6,031 nt of DNA from Fimbriimonadia bacterium (GCA_029824495.1 JALGXY010000467.1:1-6031), one strand, 5' to 3'; shown: positions 1-5,640, numbered from the stretch's first letter. Numbers and translations: made by a program. The notes: a model not told the origin generated them from the sequence alone.

Positions 1-263
1 CTGGATACGACACGGTCAACGAACCGATTCCTGACCACGACCCTGCGGATGTTGGGCAGATCAGCCTGGCTCAGGCTTGGCGCAAATACGCTCTTCTGGC
101 GAAAGGACCGGCCACCGGAGCCGAAGCTGGGGTCACTACTTTCATTCGCGGGCCTCTGTGGGACCAGCCGACTTCGGGAGTCGTTCACGGGTTTTCGCAC
201 GTCGGTCCTGTTTCAGGCGAAGCTCGTCACAACGGCGCCCAGGTTGTAGGAATCTGGATCTGA
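1..263 (+). CDS. C-terminal fragment of an unrecognised protein (5' end outside window)
   Basis: The reading frame is open from base 3 to a TGA at 261-263 and gives 86 residues with no start inside the window. Of the two plus-strand frames open here, this one has protein-like composition: it is rich in Gly, Ala, Val and acidic residues and ends in RHNGAQVVGIWI. The competing frame, ending at 249, is Arg/Leu/Ser/Thr-rich and looks like a shadow. Several histidines lie near the end, in HGFSHVGP and EARHNG. I do not recognise the family and assign no function. No terminator is visible in the 41 bases before the next small gene, so this gene is probably co-transcribed with it and with hemW. Confidence 0.6.
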   Translation, partial: GYDTVNEPIPDHDPADVGQISLAQAWRKYALLAKGPATGAEAGVTTFIRGPLWDQPTSGVVHGFSHVGPVSGEARHNGAQVVGIWI

Positions 264-304
264 TCGTGAACTGAACTCACCTGATCCGCATTTCTATCAA
301 AACG

Positions 305-478
305 ATGCTCAGATCGATCGCAGGAACACTCATTGGGGGAGCGGCTGGATTCGGCCTGCACCACTGGAACACAACCGGTGCGACCGTCTGCACGGTCGGA
401 TGCCAGCAAGGGCCTGCTGTTCCAATCATTGCCGGCGCGCTTCTGGGCCTGCTCGCCGTTCTTTCGGCCAAACCCTGA
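305..478 (+). CDS. Small membrane protein, 57 aa, possibly DUF6132-like
   Basis: ATG at 305 to TGA at 476-478 encodes 57 residues. There are two short hydrophobic segments rich in Gly, Ala and Leu: about residues 4-19 (with GTLIGGAAGFG) and 38-53 (with IIAGALLGLLAVL). They are joined by a polar loop with Cys29 and Cys33 (CTVGC). This hairpin layout, GxLIGxxAG at the start, a loop with two cysteines and GALLG in the second helix, resembles the small bacterial DUF6132 family as I remember it; its function is unknown. No good ribosome-binding site is visible, but an in-frame TGA at 272-274 limits upstream extension and no other ATG lies between. The stop is 16 bases before the hemW start, so the two are probably co-transcribed. 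The family call is tentative; that it is a two-helix membrane protein is more secure. Confidence 0.6.
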   Translation: MLRSIAGTLIGGAAGFGLHHWNTTGATVCTVGCQQGPAVPIIAGALLGLLAVLSAKP

Positions 479-494
479 GATAATCCAGGCAGGC

Positions 495-1601
495 ATGAAG
501 CCGACCGCGGTCTACATCCATATCCCGTTTTGCCCGAGCAAGTGCGGCTACTGCGACTTCAACAGCTTCGCAATGTCCGGATCAATCATCGACCGCACAG
601 TAGAGGCGATTCGGCAGGAAGTTCTGAGTACTCCATTCAAGGGTGTGCCAGCCAAGACCATCTTCTTCGGCGGCGGCACGCCAACATTCATCCCGGTCGA
701 GGGCCTCATCTCGATCCTGGACGCAGTCAGAAAGGTTCACCCGCCAGCAGGCGACATCGAGATCACATCAGAAGCCAACCCGGGAACTGTCGACCAGGCC
801 AACTTCAACCAAATGGTTGAAGCAGGGTTCAACCGAGTCAGCCTCGGAGCGCAGAGCTTCGATTCGGGTGACCTTATTCAGCTCGGCCGCGTGCACGCGT
901 CCAACGACATTGCCAGAGCGGTCGCCACTGCTCGGTCGGCGGGCTTTCAGAGTCTGAATCTCGATCTGATCTTTGCCGTGCCGGGCCAGTCGATGCGAGG
1001 CTGGAAAAAGAACGTCGAGACCGCCCTCAGTCTTAAGCCTGACCATCTCAGTCTGTACGCCTTGACGCTCGAACCAAATACGCGCTTCTATCGCTACGCC
1101 TCTCGGGGAATGCTCGACCTGCCAGACGATGAAGCCCAGACCCAAATGTACGACTTCAGCGTTGAAACAGCGGAAGCTTCGGGTCTCAGCCAATACGAGA
1201 TCTCGAACTTTTCAAAGCCGGGCCACGAATCGCAGCACAACATCTGCTACTGGCGTTCGGAGCCGTATTTTGGCTACGGACCAGGTGCTGTCGGCTGCGC
1301 CGAGATTGACGGCAACCTCACACGGTGGACCTGCATGAAGCACCCAGAGCGGTACTCGGCACTGGTCGAGGAGAACAAGCCGACCTGGTTTGAGCAGGAG
1401 CGGCTGACCGCCGAGAATCTCCAGCTTGAGCGCGTGATGATGGGCCTGCGGCTTAACGAGGGGATCCCAGCTGATTGGGTGGAGCCGGCGAAAATCGAAG
1501 CTGTGGCAGCAAAGGGCTGGATCAAAAAGAGCGGCGAAAAAATCTGCTTGTCAAGTGCCGGAAGACACTTCTGCTCGTCCGCTGTTCTTGAGCTGATTTG
1601 A
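495..1601 (+). CDS. hemW: Radical SAM heme chaperone HemW (HemN-like)
   Basis: This 368-residue protein has the usual HemW length. HemW binds heme and passes it to acceptor proteins; it was long misannotated as oxygen-independent coproporphyrinogen oxidase. The N-terminus reads YIHIPFCPSKCGYCDF. Cys13, Cys17 and Cys20 form the CX3CX2C radical SAM cluster site, and Phe22 follows where true HemN has a fourth cysteine, which favours HemW. Other landmarks are the SAM-binding GGGTP (59-63), EANPGT (93-98), the SLGAQSF strand (117-122) and HNICYW (248-253) followed by GYGPGAVG, typical of the family. A smaller C-terminal HemN_C-like part follows from about residue 305. The start at 495 is chosen because HemW proteins begin just before YIHIPFC; the frame stays open to an ATG at 333, but that would overlap the small membrane protein. 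AGG-rich sequence (CAGGCAGG) precedes the start. Confidence 0.95.
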   Translation: MKPTAVYIHIPFCPSKCGYCDFNSFAMSGSIIDRTVEAIRQEVLSTPFKGVPAKTIFFGGGTPTFIPVEGLISILDAVRKVHPPAGDIEITSEANPGTVDQANFNQMVEAGFNRVSLGAQSFDSGDLIQLGRVHASNDIARAVATARSAGFQSLNLDLIFAVPGQSMRGWKKNVETALSLKPDHLSLYALTLEPNTRFYRYASRGMLDLPDDEAQTQMYDFSVETAEASGLSQYEISNFSKPGHESQHNICYWRSEPYFGYGPGAVGCAEIDGNLTRWTCMKHPERYSALVEENKPTWFEQERLTAENLQLERVMMGLRLNEGIPADWVEPAKIEAVAAKGWIKKSGEKICLSSAGRHFCSSAVLELI

Positions 1602-1619
1602 ACCTGATCGCCTGACGGG

Positions 1620-1628
1620 TTATCCACA
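1620..1628 (+). promoter_or_regulatory. Consensus DnaA box
   Basis: The nine bases TTATCCACA match the strong DnaA box consensus TTATNCACA exactly. They lie in the intergenic region 18 bases after the hemW stop. An exact match can occur by chance in a window this size at a rate of a few percent, and no cluster of further boxes was seen, so this is not an origin. It could be a DnaA-titration or DnaA-responsive regulatory site for the downstream gene. Confidence 0.35.
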
Positions 1629-1636
1629 CGAATCAG

Positions 1637-1664
1637 TTCTTGAATCCGGTGGAACTTCTTGAAT
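1637..1664 (+). repeat. Direct repeat TTCTTGAAT, two copies 19 bases apart
   Basis: TTCTTGAAT occurs at 1637-1645 and again at 1656-1664, a 19-base period. Each copy contains the small inverted repeat TTC-TT-GAA. The second copy ends four bases before a TACAAT hexamer. This placement suits a pair of regulator half-sites next to a promoter, but no regulator is identified. A related TTCTTGA also occurs at 1585-1591 inside the hemW coding end. Confidence 0.3.
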
Positions 1665-1668
1665 TGGG

Positions 1669-1674
1669 TACAAT
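1669..1674 (+). promoter_or_regulatory. Possible -10 box (TACAAT)
   Basis: TACAAT differs from the sigma-70 -10 consensus TATAAT at one base. No good -35 lies at 16-18 bases upstream; the nearest TTGAAT is 23 bases away. If used, transcription would start near 1681 and the first RNA would run into the terminator at 1726-1748 before reaching the glycosidase gene. Confidence 0.25.
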
Positions 1675-1680
1675 GGTCCC

Positions 1681-1748
1681 TTGAGAGAAGAACTTGGCTT
1701 CGGCTGAGAACTTTGCTTTCTTTGAGGCTGGGCTTCCCAGCCTTTTTT
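1681..1748 (+). ncRNA. Candidate short structured transcript or attenuator leader
   Basis: Between the possible -10 box and the glycosidase start lie two strong hairpins. The first (1693-1708) pairs CTTGGC with GCTGAG around a C(TTCG)G tetraloop, a very stable loop type. The second is the terminator at 1726-1748. The bases GGCTG at 1702-1706 could instead pair with CAGCC at 1738-1742, which would break both hairpins and offers a possible antiterminator. The arrangement fits a terminated leader or a roughly 68-base small RNA. It may equally be only the 3' end of the hemW transcript. No known riboswitch was recognised. Confidence 0.2.
1726..1748 (+). terminator. Intrinsic terminator after hemW / in the glycosidase leader
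   Basis: GGCTGGG (1726-1732) pairs perfectly with CCCAGCC (1736-1742) across a CTT loop, followed at once by six T's (1743-1748). It is a textbook plus-strand terminator. It lies 125 bases after the hemW stop and 28 bases before the next start codon. Confidence 0.85.
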
Positions 1749-1763
1749 ATTGCCCGACCGACA

Positions 1764-1774
1764 GTAGACTCTCC
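1764..1774 (+). promoter_or_regulatory. GTAGACTCTCC element shared with the proteasome gene; possible -10 TAGACT
   Basis: The 11 bases GTAGACTCTCC end two bases before the glycosidase ATG. The identical 11-mer, read on the minus strand, occurs at 4953-4963 in front of the proteasome gene. TAGACT resembles a loose TANNNT -10 box; placed this close to the ATG it would give a leaderless or nearly leaderless mRNA, which fits the absence of a Shine-Dalgarno site. No -35 was found at normal spacing. Confidence 0.25.
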
Positions 1775-1776
1775 GC

Positions 1777-3288
1777 ATGCGCAGAATCTGGATGGTCGAT
1801 ATCGCTCGAGAGCTTTGTCTCAACCGCGAACACCTCCTCACCCTGGTCCGTACCGCCGAAGAGGCTGGCTATGACTCCATCGGGCTCTACTTGGAACACC
1901 GATTCGCTTTTGAATGTACGCCTTGGGCTCATGGGATTGGCGCAATTCAGCCGGATGACATCCGATGGCTTCAGAAGCAGACAGATCTCCAGATCATTCC
2001 CTTCATTAATCTCCTCGGCCATTTCGAGGGTTTCCTCTATACCGAGGAGGGCAAGGTCCATCGCGCCGAACTGATGAAGGGTCTGCAGGCGTGCGCCTCC
2101 AAACCTGAGTTTGTCGAACTAGCCAAGAAGATTTTGCGAGAGACGATCGAGGTCTTCGACAGCGAGGAGATCCACATAGGCGGCGACGAAACAGCACAGC
2201 TCGACAGCCATCCGCTCGACAAAGCTCGAATCGAGGCTTTTGAGGGCGACGATGGCAAAGCGATGATCTACGGCGAGCACTTTGGGCCGCTCGCTGAAAT
2301 GACTCTCGAAATGGGACGCACGCCTTCGGTATGGGCCGATATGTTTTCGCAGCACCCCACTGCTTTAGACCACCTGCCGAAGGAGACGATTCTCTACGAT
2401 TGGCAGTACTTTTCAGGCTGTGCAGAGAGCGCAAAGCCGCTTAAAGAGAAGGGATTCAAGGTTGTCGGCAGCCCTACTCTTCACATCTACAACGCTGCCT
2501 GGGCTCACCTGCCGGAGAGCGAAAAGAATATCCGCGATGTCAGTCGAGACTGCAGGGATGCTGGCCTCGATGGGGTCTGCATGACCACCTGGGAATACGG
2601 GCTCTTTGGATCGCTCGAAACCACACTGCCAGCTGTTCAAGCCGCCGCTGGAATCATCAAGGATCCTGATGGGGCACCGGGCCTGATTGAGGGCTACAAG
2701 GGTGATGCGAAGGAATGGGCGGAGCTGATGGGAATCGAGCTGAACAAGCTCGGCGCCCCCTTTAAGTTCACGGGCATCCGCAGCGGCCTCAAGTGCCGGC
2801 TGCTTCTCTACGGCAACCCGTTTCTCGCCTGGATGCACCACGCCGATGAGCTCTGTGGAGAGACAGGCCAAGCAGCACTGACAATCTGTGATCAGGCGAT
2901 GCAGGCAGCGCCAAGTGAAGCTGAAAAGAGCCCAGTCATCTTCACTAGAAGCGCGATCGAATTCGTGCTGATGGCAGAAAAGGCTCGACGGCACTATGCT
3001 CAGGGCGAAACAGAAGCCGCAATCAGCGCCCTCGCCCCCACGCGATACCTCTTCGACACCCTCGAAAAAACCGCGAAAAGAAACCACGAACGGTTTGGTG
3101 CGAGCCTCGCCGATGTTGAGCGATGCCGCAAGGCAAAACTGCATGTCGAAACTGTCATGCAGCAGATCAGATCGTGCGGAAAGAGGGAGCTTGGATATCT
3201 GCCTGCCTTCGAAATCGTCACCAATCCGCGATTTACTGCCCATGACCAAGGGTGCTGGTGGCTGATCAATAGGTGGGCCAACGAATAG
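1777..3288 (+). CDS. Family 20 glycoside hydrolase, hexosaminidase D/GcnA-like, cytoplasmic
   Basis: This 503-residue protein should remove terminal beta-linked GlcNAc or GalNAc from glycosides by substrate-assisted catalysis. The barrel starts almost at once: MVDIAR (6-11) is the first strand and Arg11 the conserved sugar-binding arginine. HIGGDE (133-138) carries the catalytic pair Asp137-Glu138. VWADMF (185-190), LYDWQYF (207-212) and TTWEY (270-274) supply aromatic pocket residues. From about 300 on, the chain is mostly helical. Order and length agree with human hexosaminidase D (about 486 aa) and with the barrel and tail of streptococcal GcnA; like hexosaminidase D it lacks the N-terminal GH20b domain. 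There is no signal peptide, so it acts in the cytoplasm on imported glycosides. ATG 1777 is used; ATG 1792 (Met6) is possible but would leave the barrel strand without a lead-in. No Shine-Dalgarno site is visible. galT follows after 22 bases. Confidence 0.88.
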   Translation: MRRIWMVDIARELCLNREHLLTLVRTAEEAGYDSIGLYLEHRFAFECTPWAHGIGAIQPDDIRWLQKQTDLQIIPFINLLGHFEGFLYTEEGKVHRAELMKGLQACASKPEFVELAKKILRETIEVFDSEEIHIGGDETAQLDSHPLDKARIEAFEGDDGKAMIYGEHFGPLAEMTLEMGRTPSVWADMFSQHPTALDHLPKETILYDWQYFSGCAESAKPLKEKGFKVVGSPTLHIYNAAWAHLPESEKNIRDVSRDCRDAGLDGVCMTTWEYGLFGSLETTLPAVQAAAGIIKDPDGAPGLIEGYKGDAKEWAELMGIELNKLGAPFKFTGIRSGLKCRLLLYGNPFLAWMHHADELCGETGQAALTICDQAMQAAPSEAEKSPVIFTRSAIEFVLMAEKARRHYAQGETEAAISALAPTRYLFDTLEKTAKRNHERFGASLADVERCRKAKLHVETVMQQIRSCGKRELGYLPAFEIVTNPRFTAHDQGCWWLINRWANE

Positions 3289-3310
3289 GTTCTGAGGGTA
3301 AACACGTCGC

Positions 3311-4291
3311 GTGTCCGAGCTTCGCCGCCATCCGTTTTTGAACCAGTGGGTCATCACAGCCACCCACAGGCAGGATCGGACATTCCATCCGCCCAAAGAC
3401 TACTGCCCGCTCTGCCCTACTCAGCCGGGTGGATTTCCAACCGAAATCCCTGAATCTGATTACGACATTGCGGTCTTCGAGAACAAGTTTCCTTCCTTGA
3501 GCCCGAACGCCGGGGCACCAGATATTGAAGGGACCGAGCTGATGCCGGTTCGGCCAGCTGAAGGCGTCTGCGAAGTCGTCTGCTACACCAGCAAGCACGA
3601 CGGCACTTTCGCCGAACTGCCTTATCAGCAGGTTCGGAAACTGACCCGAGTCTGGCAGGAGCGATACATCGAGCTCTCCTCACGGCCAGAGGTCGAATAC
3701 GTCTTTATCTTCGAGAACAAAGGCGACGTGATTGGAGTCACGCTGGCTCACCCGCACGGGCAGATCTACGCCTATCCCTTCATCCCGCCTACGGCGGAGA
3801 CGCAGCTTGCCGCCGAGAAGGCGCACTACCAAAAAACGGGCCGAACTCTTCATGAAGACTGGCTGGCCGATGAGAAGACCGACGGCAGGCGAATCGTCTG
3901 GGAGAACCATTCGTTTGTCGTCGTTGTCCCCTTCTTTGCCCGCTACCCGTACGAAACCCACGTGGTGCCGAAGCAGCCGGTCGGTTCGCTGGCAGAAATG
4001 AGTATCGGGATGCTCGACGACCTGGCCGAAGCTCTGCTTTTCACGACCCGGACCCTCGACAAGGTCTTCGACTTCTCGATGCCCTACATCATGGCGATGC
4101 GGCAGCGACCCTGCGTTCCAGGGTGCGAGGCATCAGTGTTCCGCGTCGAGTTCTATCCGCCCTATCGCACGGCCAACAAGCTGAAGTACTTGGCGGGCAG
4201 TGAGGCGGCGATGGATGCCTTTATCAACGACACATTGCCCGAAGATAAGGCTGCCGAACTCCGTTCGATTCAGATCGATCCGATCCGCTGA
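3311..4291 (+). CDS. galT: Galactose-1-phosphate uridylyltransferase (GTG start)
   Basis: This 326-residue Leloir-pathway enzyme exchanges UMP between UDP-glucose and galactose-1-phosphate. The key motif HPHGQ is at 147-151; His149 would be the nucleophile that carries UMP, and Gln151 matches the conserved glutamine. CPLC (Cys32, Cys35), His96 and His147 match the zinc ligands of the E. coli enzyme. Further landmarks are FENKF (56-60), FENKGDVIG before the active site, and the C-terminal FYPPYRTANKLKYLAGSE. The start is GTG at 3311, because the N-terminal ELRRHPFLNQWVI is family-like and the next Met is residue 79; a GAGGG at 3294-3298 is a poorly spaced ribosome site. Three positions that are His in the E. 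coli second metal site appear as Arg264, Arg278 and Glu280. It follows the glycosidase by 22 bases, probably in one operon, and overlaps the converging proteasome gene by 22 bases. Confidence 0.93.
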   Translation: MSELRRHPFLNQWVITATHRQDRTFHPPKDYCPLCPTQPGGFPTEIPESDYDIAVFENKFPSLSPNAGAPDIEGTELMPVRPAEGVCEVVCYTSKHDGTFAELPYQQVRKLTRVWQERYIELSSRPEVEYVFIFENKGDVIGVTLAHPHGQIYAYPFIPPTAETQLAAEKAHYQKTGRTLHEDWLADEKTDGRRIVWENHSFVVVVPFFARYPYETHVVPKQPVGSLAEMSIGMLDDLAEALLFTTRTLDKVFDFSMPYIMAMRQRPCVPGCEASVFRVEFYPPYRTANKLKYLAGSEAAMDAFINDTLPEDKAAELRSIQIDPIR

Positions 4292-4941
4292 TCATCAAGG
4301 CGAGCAAAGCATCGGCCCGCTACCGCCTCTCTTCGAAGAAGCGCCGCCTCAACCTCAAGGGTTTCACCCTCGCGGTTCTTGGCTGCTTCTCTCAGCACGC
4401 CTTCGATGATCTCACAGGCCTTTTCAGTCGTCTTTGCTGACCGGGCCTTGTCCAAGATCTTCTGCTCCTTTTCAGTCGGAGGAACGGGTGAAGCGCAGGC
4501 CGCGCACGAGCACTCGGAGTAGTCGCCGTCAGGATCGACAACAACAAATCGGTCATGTTCGGGCGTATCGCCAGCTTCCGCCAAGAGGCATCGGACCGCA
4601 AGCGGCACAGACTGAAGATCGCCGAACTGATGCTTCATTGATGAGCTGACGGTAGACGAAAGGCGCTGAATGGTGACATCGTCGCCGCTGCGATGAAAGC
4701 CCTCCTGGTGACAGAAGTCGATTGAGAGCGTGCGGACGGCCTCAATATCTGACTGCAGCCCGATAGCCGCAAGCATCAGCCGGTCGTAGATCTCAAAAAT
4801 TTTGCGAGGTCCCGGCGTCAGCGTGACGGCGAGGATCCCTTCGGGACGAGAAACGGCTGCGACGGGGATACCGCCGACTAATCGGGATTCAGCGAATTGG
4901 GCTCGCTGTGCGATGCTCTGCTGCCAGTCGTAAGGGGTCAT
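4270..4941 (-). CDS. prcA: 20S proteasome alpha subunit, bacterial PrcA-like
   Basis: This 223-residue protein would form the outer gating rings of a bacterial 20S proteasome, which degrades Pup-tagged proteins in the cytoplasm. Similarity to actinobacterial PrcA runs along the chain: an N-terminal helix with QRAQFAESR (12-20) like the PrcA stretch before SVVAL, VAAVSRPEGILAVT strands (27-40), the signature RKIFEIYDRLMLAAIG (46-61; PrcA has LQKISELYDRIGFAA), FHRSGDDVT then QRLSSTVSS (82-100), AEAGDTPEHDR (121-131), and a tail EVEAALLRREAVAGRCFARL like PrcA LEVAVLDRxRPRRAFRRI. As expected for an alpha subunit, no processed catalytic Thr is seen. Odd: after DPDGDY (136-141), where PrcA has a hydrophobic strand and GG, there is a cysteine cluster ECSCAACASP (Cys144, 146, 149). 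prcB, pup and the ATPase are not in the window. The start lies 27 bases after the preceding gene. Confidence 0.82.
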   Translation of the reverse strand: MTPYDWQQSIAQRAQFAESRLVGGIPVAAVSRPEGILAVTLTPGPRKIFEIYDRLMLAAIGLQSDIEAVRTLSIDFCHQEGFHRSGDDVTIQRLSSTVSSSMKHQFGDLQSVPLAVRCLLAEAGDTPEHDRFVVVDPDGDYSECSCAACASPVPPTEKEQKILDKARSAKTTEKACEIIEGVLREAAKNREGETLEVEAALLRREAVAGRCFARLDDQRIGSI

Positions 4942-4952
4942 GACGTCTCGTA

Positions 4953-4963
4953 GGAGAGTCTAC
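4953..4963 (-). promoter_or_regulatory. GTAGACTCTCC element before the proteasome gene
   Basis: Read on the minus strand this is the same 11-mer as at 1764-1774. Here it ends 11 bases before the ATG, so a start of transcription just after TAGACT would give a leader of only a few bases. It may be an internal promoter for the proteasome gene or a chance match. No -35 was seen. Confidence 0.25.
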
Positions 4964-4968
4964 GCCAT

Positions 4969-5547
4969 TCAGCTCTGATCTGCTTCGATTCGGTTCTCCG
5001 GCTCGCCGCCAGTTTTCCCTTTTAGAAGCGACTCAAGGGTCATATCATCGATTGTCCTGATGATCGCCTCTTTTTCCCATATTGTGAAGAAGCCGAGCCC
5101 GCCTTTGGCAACCCTGGTCGGCATGGCCACGCGGAACTCGTCCTCATCTGCTGGAGTCACGCCACCGAGATCCCAGCTCAAAATCCTGTCGCTGCCATCA
5201 GAGACAGCCTTAAACTCAGCACTGAGCCCGCTGACATAGAGGAATGCGGAGTTCGGAGAGGGATAGAGGGAGACAGCTCGCTCGAGGGCCAGCTTGATCT
5301 GCGCTCCCGTCAGGCGCACCACAGAAATTGAATCGGTCGGATACTGGAGTGCACTGCCGATGTCTTTTGAGACGAGACCCTGCTTCAGGAACCCATCCGG
5401 CATAAAGGAAGCGTCGGCACTGCCTGCTTCCATGAGAAGATCTGCGGCAGCTTCGCCAACTGAAACTCGGATCGGATCAATAGCCGGCTCGGCCTGCTGC
5501 TGAAGAGCAGAAGCCGTAAACACAATGAGCGCGGCAGGGAGAACCAT
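4969..5547 (-). CDS. Secreted stand-alone 5'-nucleotidase C-terminal domain protein
   Basis: This 192-residue protein opens with an uncharged hydrophobic stretch (residues 2-14, then TASALQ), which looks like a signal peptide with cleavage after about residue 14, though it lacks the usual early Lys or Arg. Residues about 26-160 match the 5'-nucleotidase C-terminal domain, the substrate-binding half of enzymes such as UshA: GEAAADLLMEAGSAD (31-45), YPTDSISVVRLTGAQIKLALERAV (69-92, the LPF..N.LVVVELTGAQLK region), FLYVSGLSAEF (102-112), and VAMPTRVAKGGLGFF (140-154) in place of the family's GGDGY. The N-terminal metallophosphatase domain that carries the metal site is absent, so hydrolysis is not expected from this chain alone; binding of a nucleotide or another ligand outside the cytoplasm is possible. 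An in-frame TGA just before the ATG excludes a longer start. It lies between rplK and the proteasome gene, with no obvious functional link. Confidence 0.75.
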   Translation of the reverse strand: MVLPAALIVFTASALQQQAEPAIDPIRVSVGEAAADLLMEAGSADASFMPDGFLKQGLVSKDIGSALQYPTDSISVVRLTGAQIKLALERAVSLYPSPNSAFLYVSGLSAEFKAVSDGSDRILSWDLGGVTPADEDEFRVAMPTRVAKGGLGFFTIWEKEAIIRTIDDMTLESLLKGKTGGEPENRIEADQS

Positions 5548-5574
5548 TTCAGTTCACAAGGGTGTACAGGGATT

Positions 5575-5590
5575 GACTCCCAATAGAGTC
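5575..5590. repeat. Short inverted repeat GACTC-N6-GAGTC
   Basis: GACTC (5575-5579) and GAGTC (5586-5590) form a perfect five-base inverted repeat around six bases, between the rplK terminator and the start of the nucleotidase-domain gene. This is where that gene's promoter must lie if the terminator is efficient. It could be an operator, but arms this short are expected by chance fairly often. I saw no convincing -35/-10 pair in 5548-5601. Confidence 0.15.
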
Positions 5591-5601
5591 GAGAGATTCA
5601 G

Positions 5602-5640
5602 GAAAACGAAAAGAGGAGACGCTTTAACACGTCCCCTCTA
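5602..5640 (-). terminator. Intrinsic terminator downstream of rplK
   Basis: On the minus strand AGAGGGGACG pairs with CGTCTCCTCT over ten positions (one G-U wobble) across an eight-base loop; in plus coordinates the arms are 5630-5639 and 5612-5621. The T-rich run TTTTCGTTTT follows directly. It sits 24 bases after the rplK stop and ends that transcription unit. Confidence 0.8.

Noticed and set aside
49..249. Open plus-strand frame of 66 codons at the window start
   Set aside because: Its composition is Arg/Leu/Ser/Thr-rich without features; the frame ending at 263 is more protein-like and overlaps it throughout.
479..484. GATAAT as a -10 box for hemW
   Set aside because: There is no -35 at suitable distance and the gene follows its neighbour by only 16 bases, so a separate promoter is not supported.
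333..494. Upstream extension of hemW to the ATG at 333
   Set aside because: HemW proteins start just before YIHIPFC; the extra 54 residues are not family-like and overlap the small membrane protein in another frame.
768..1193. Minus-strand open frame of 141 codons inside hemW
   Set aside because: It is opposite a well-supported gene and shows no motif.
1602..1776. Replication origin, because of the DnaA box
   Set aside because: Only one box was found, with no AT-rich unwinding region and no dnaA or dnaN nearby.
1694..2074. Plus-strand frame through the terminator into the glycosidase
   Set aside because: It crosses the terminator hairpin, is Ser/Arg-rich and overlaps the glycosidase in a different frame.
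2413..3396. Long minus-strand open frame (327 codons) opposite the glycosidase
   Set aside because: It lies antisense to a clear GH20 gene, has no recognisable domain, and its Arg/Ser/Cys-rich composition is that of a shadow frame.
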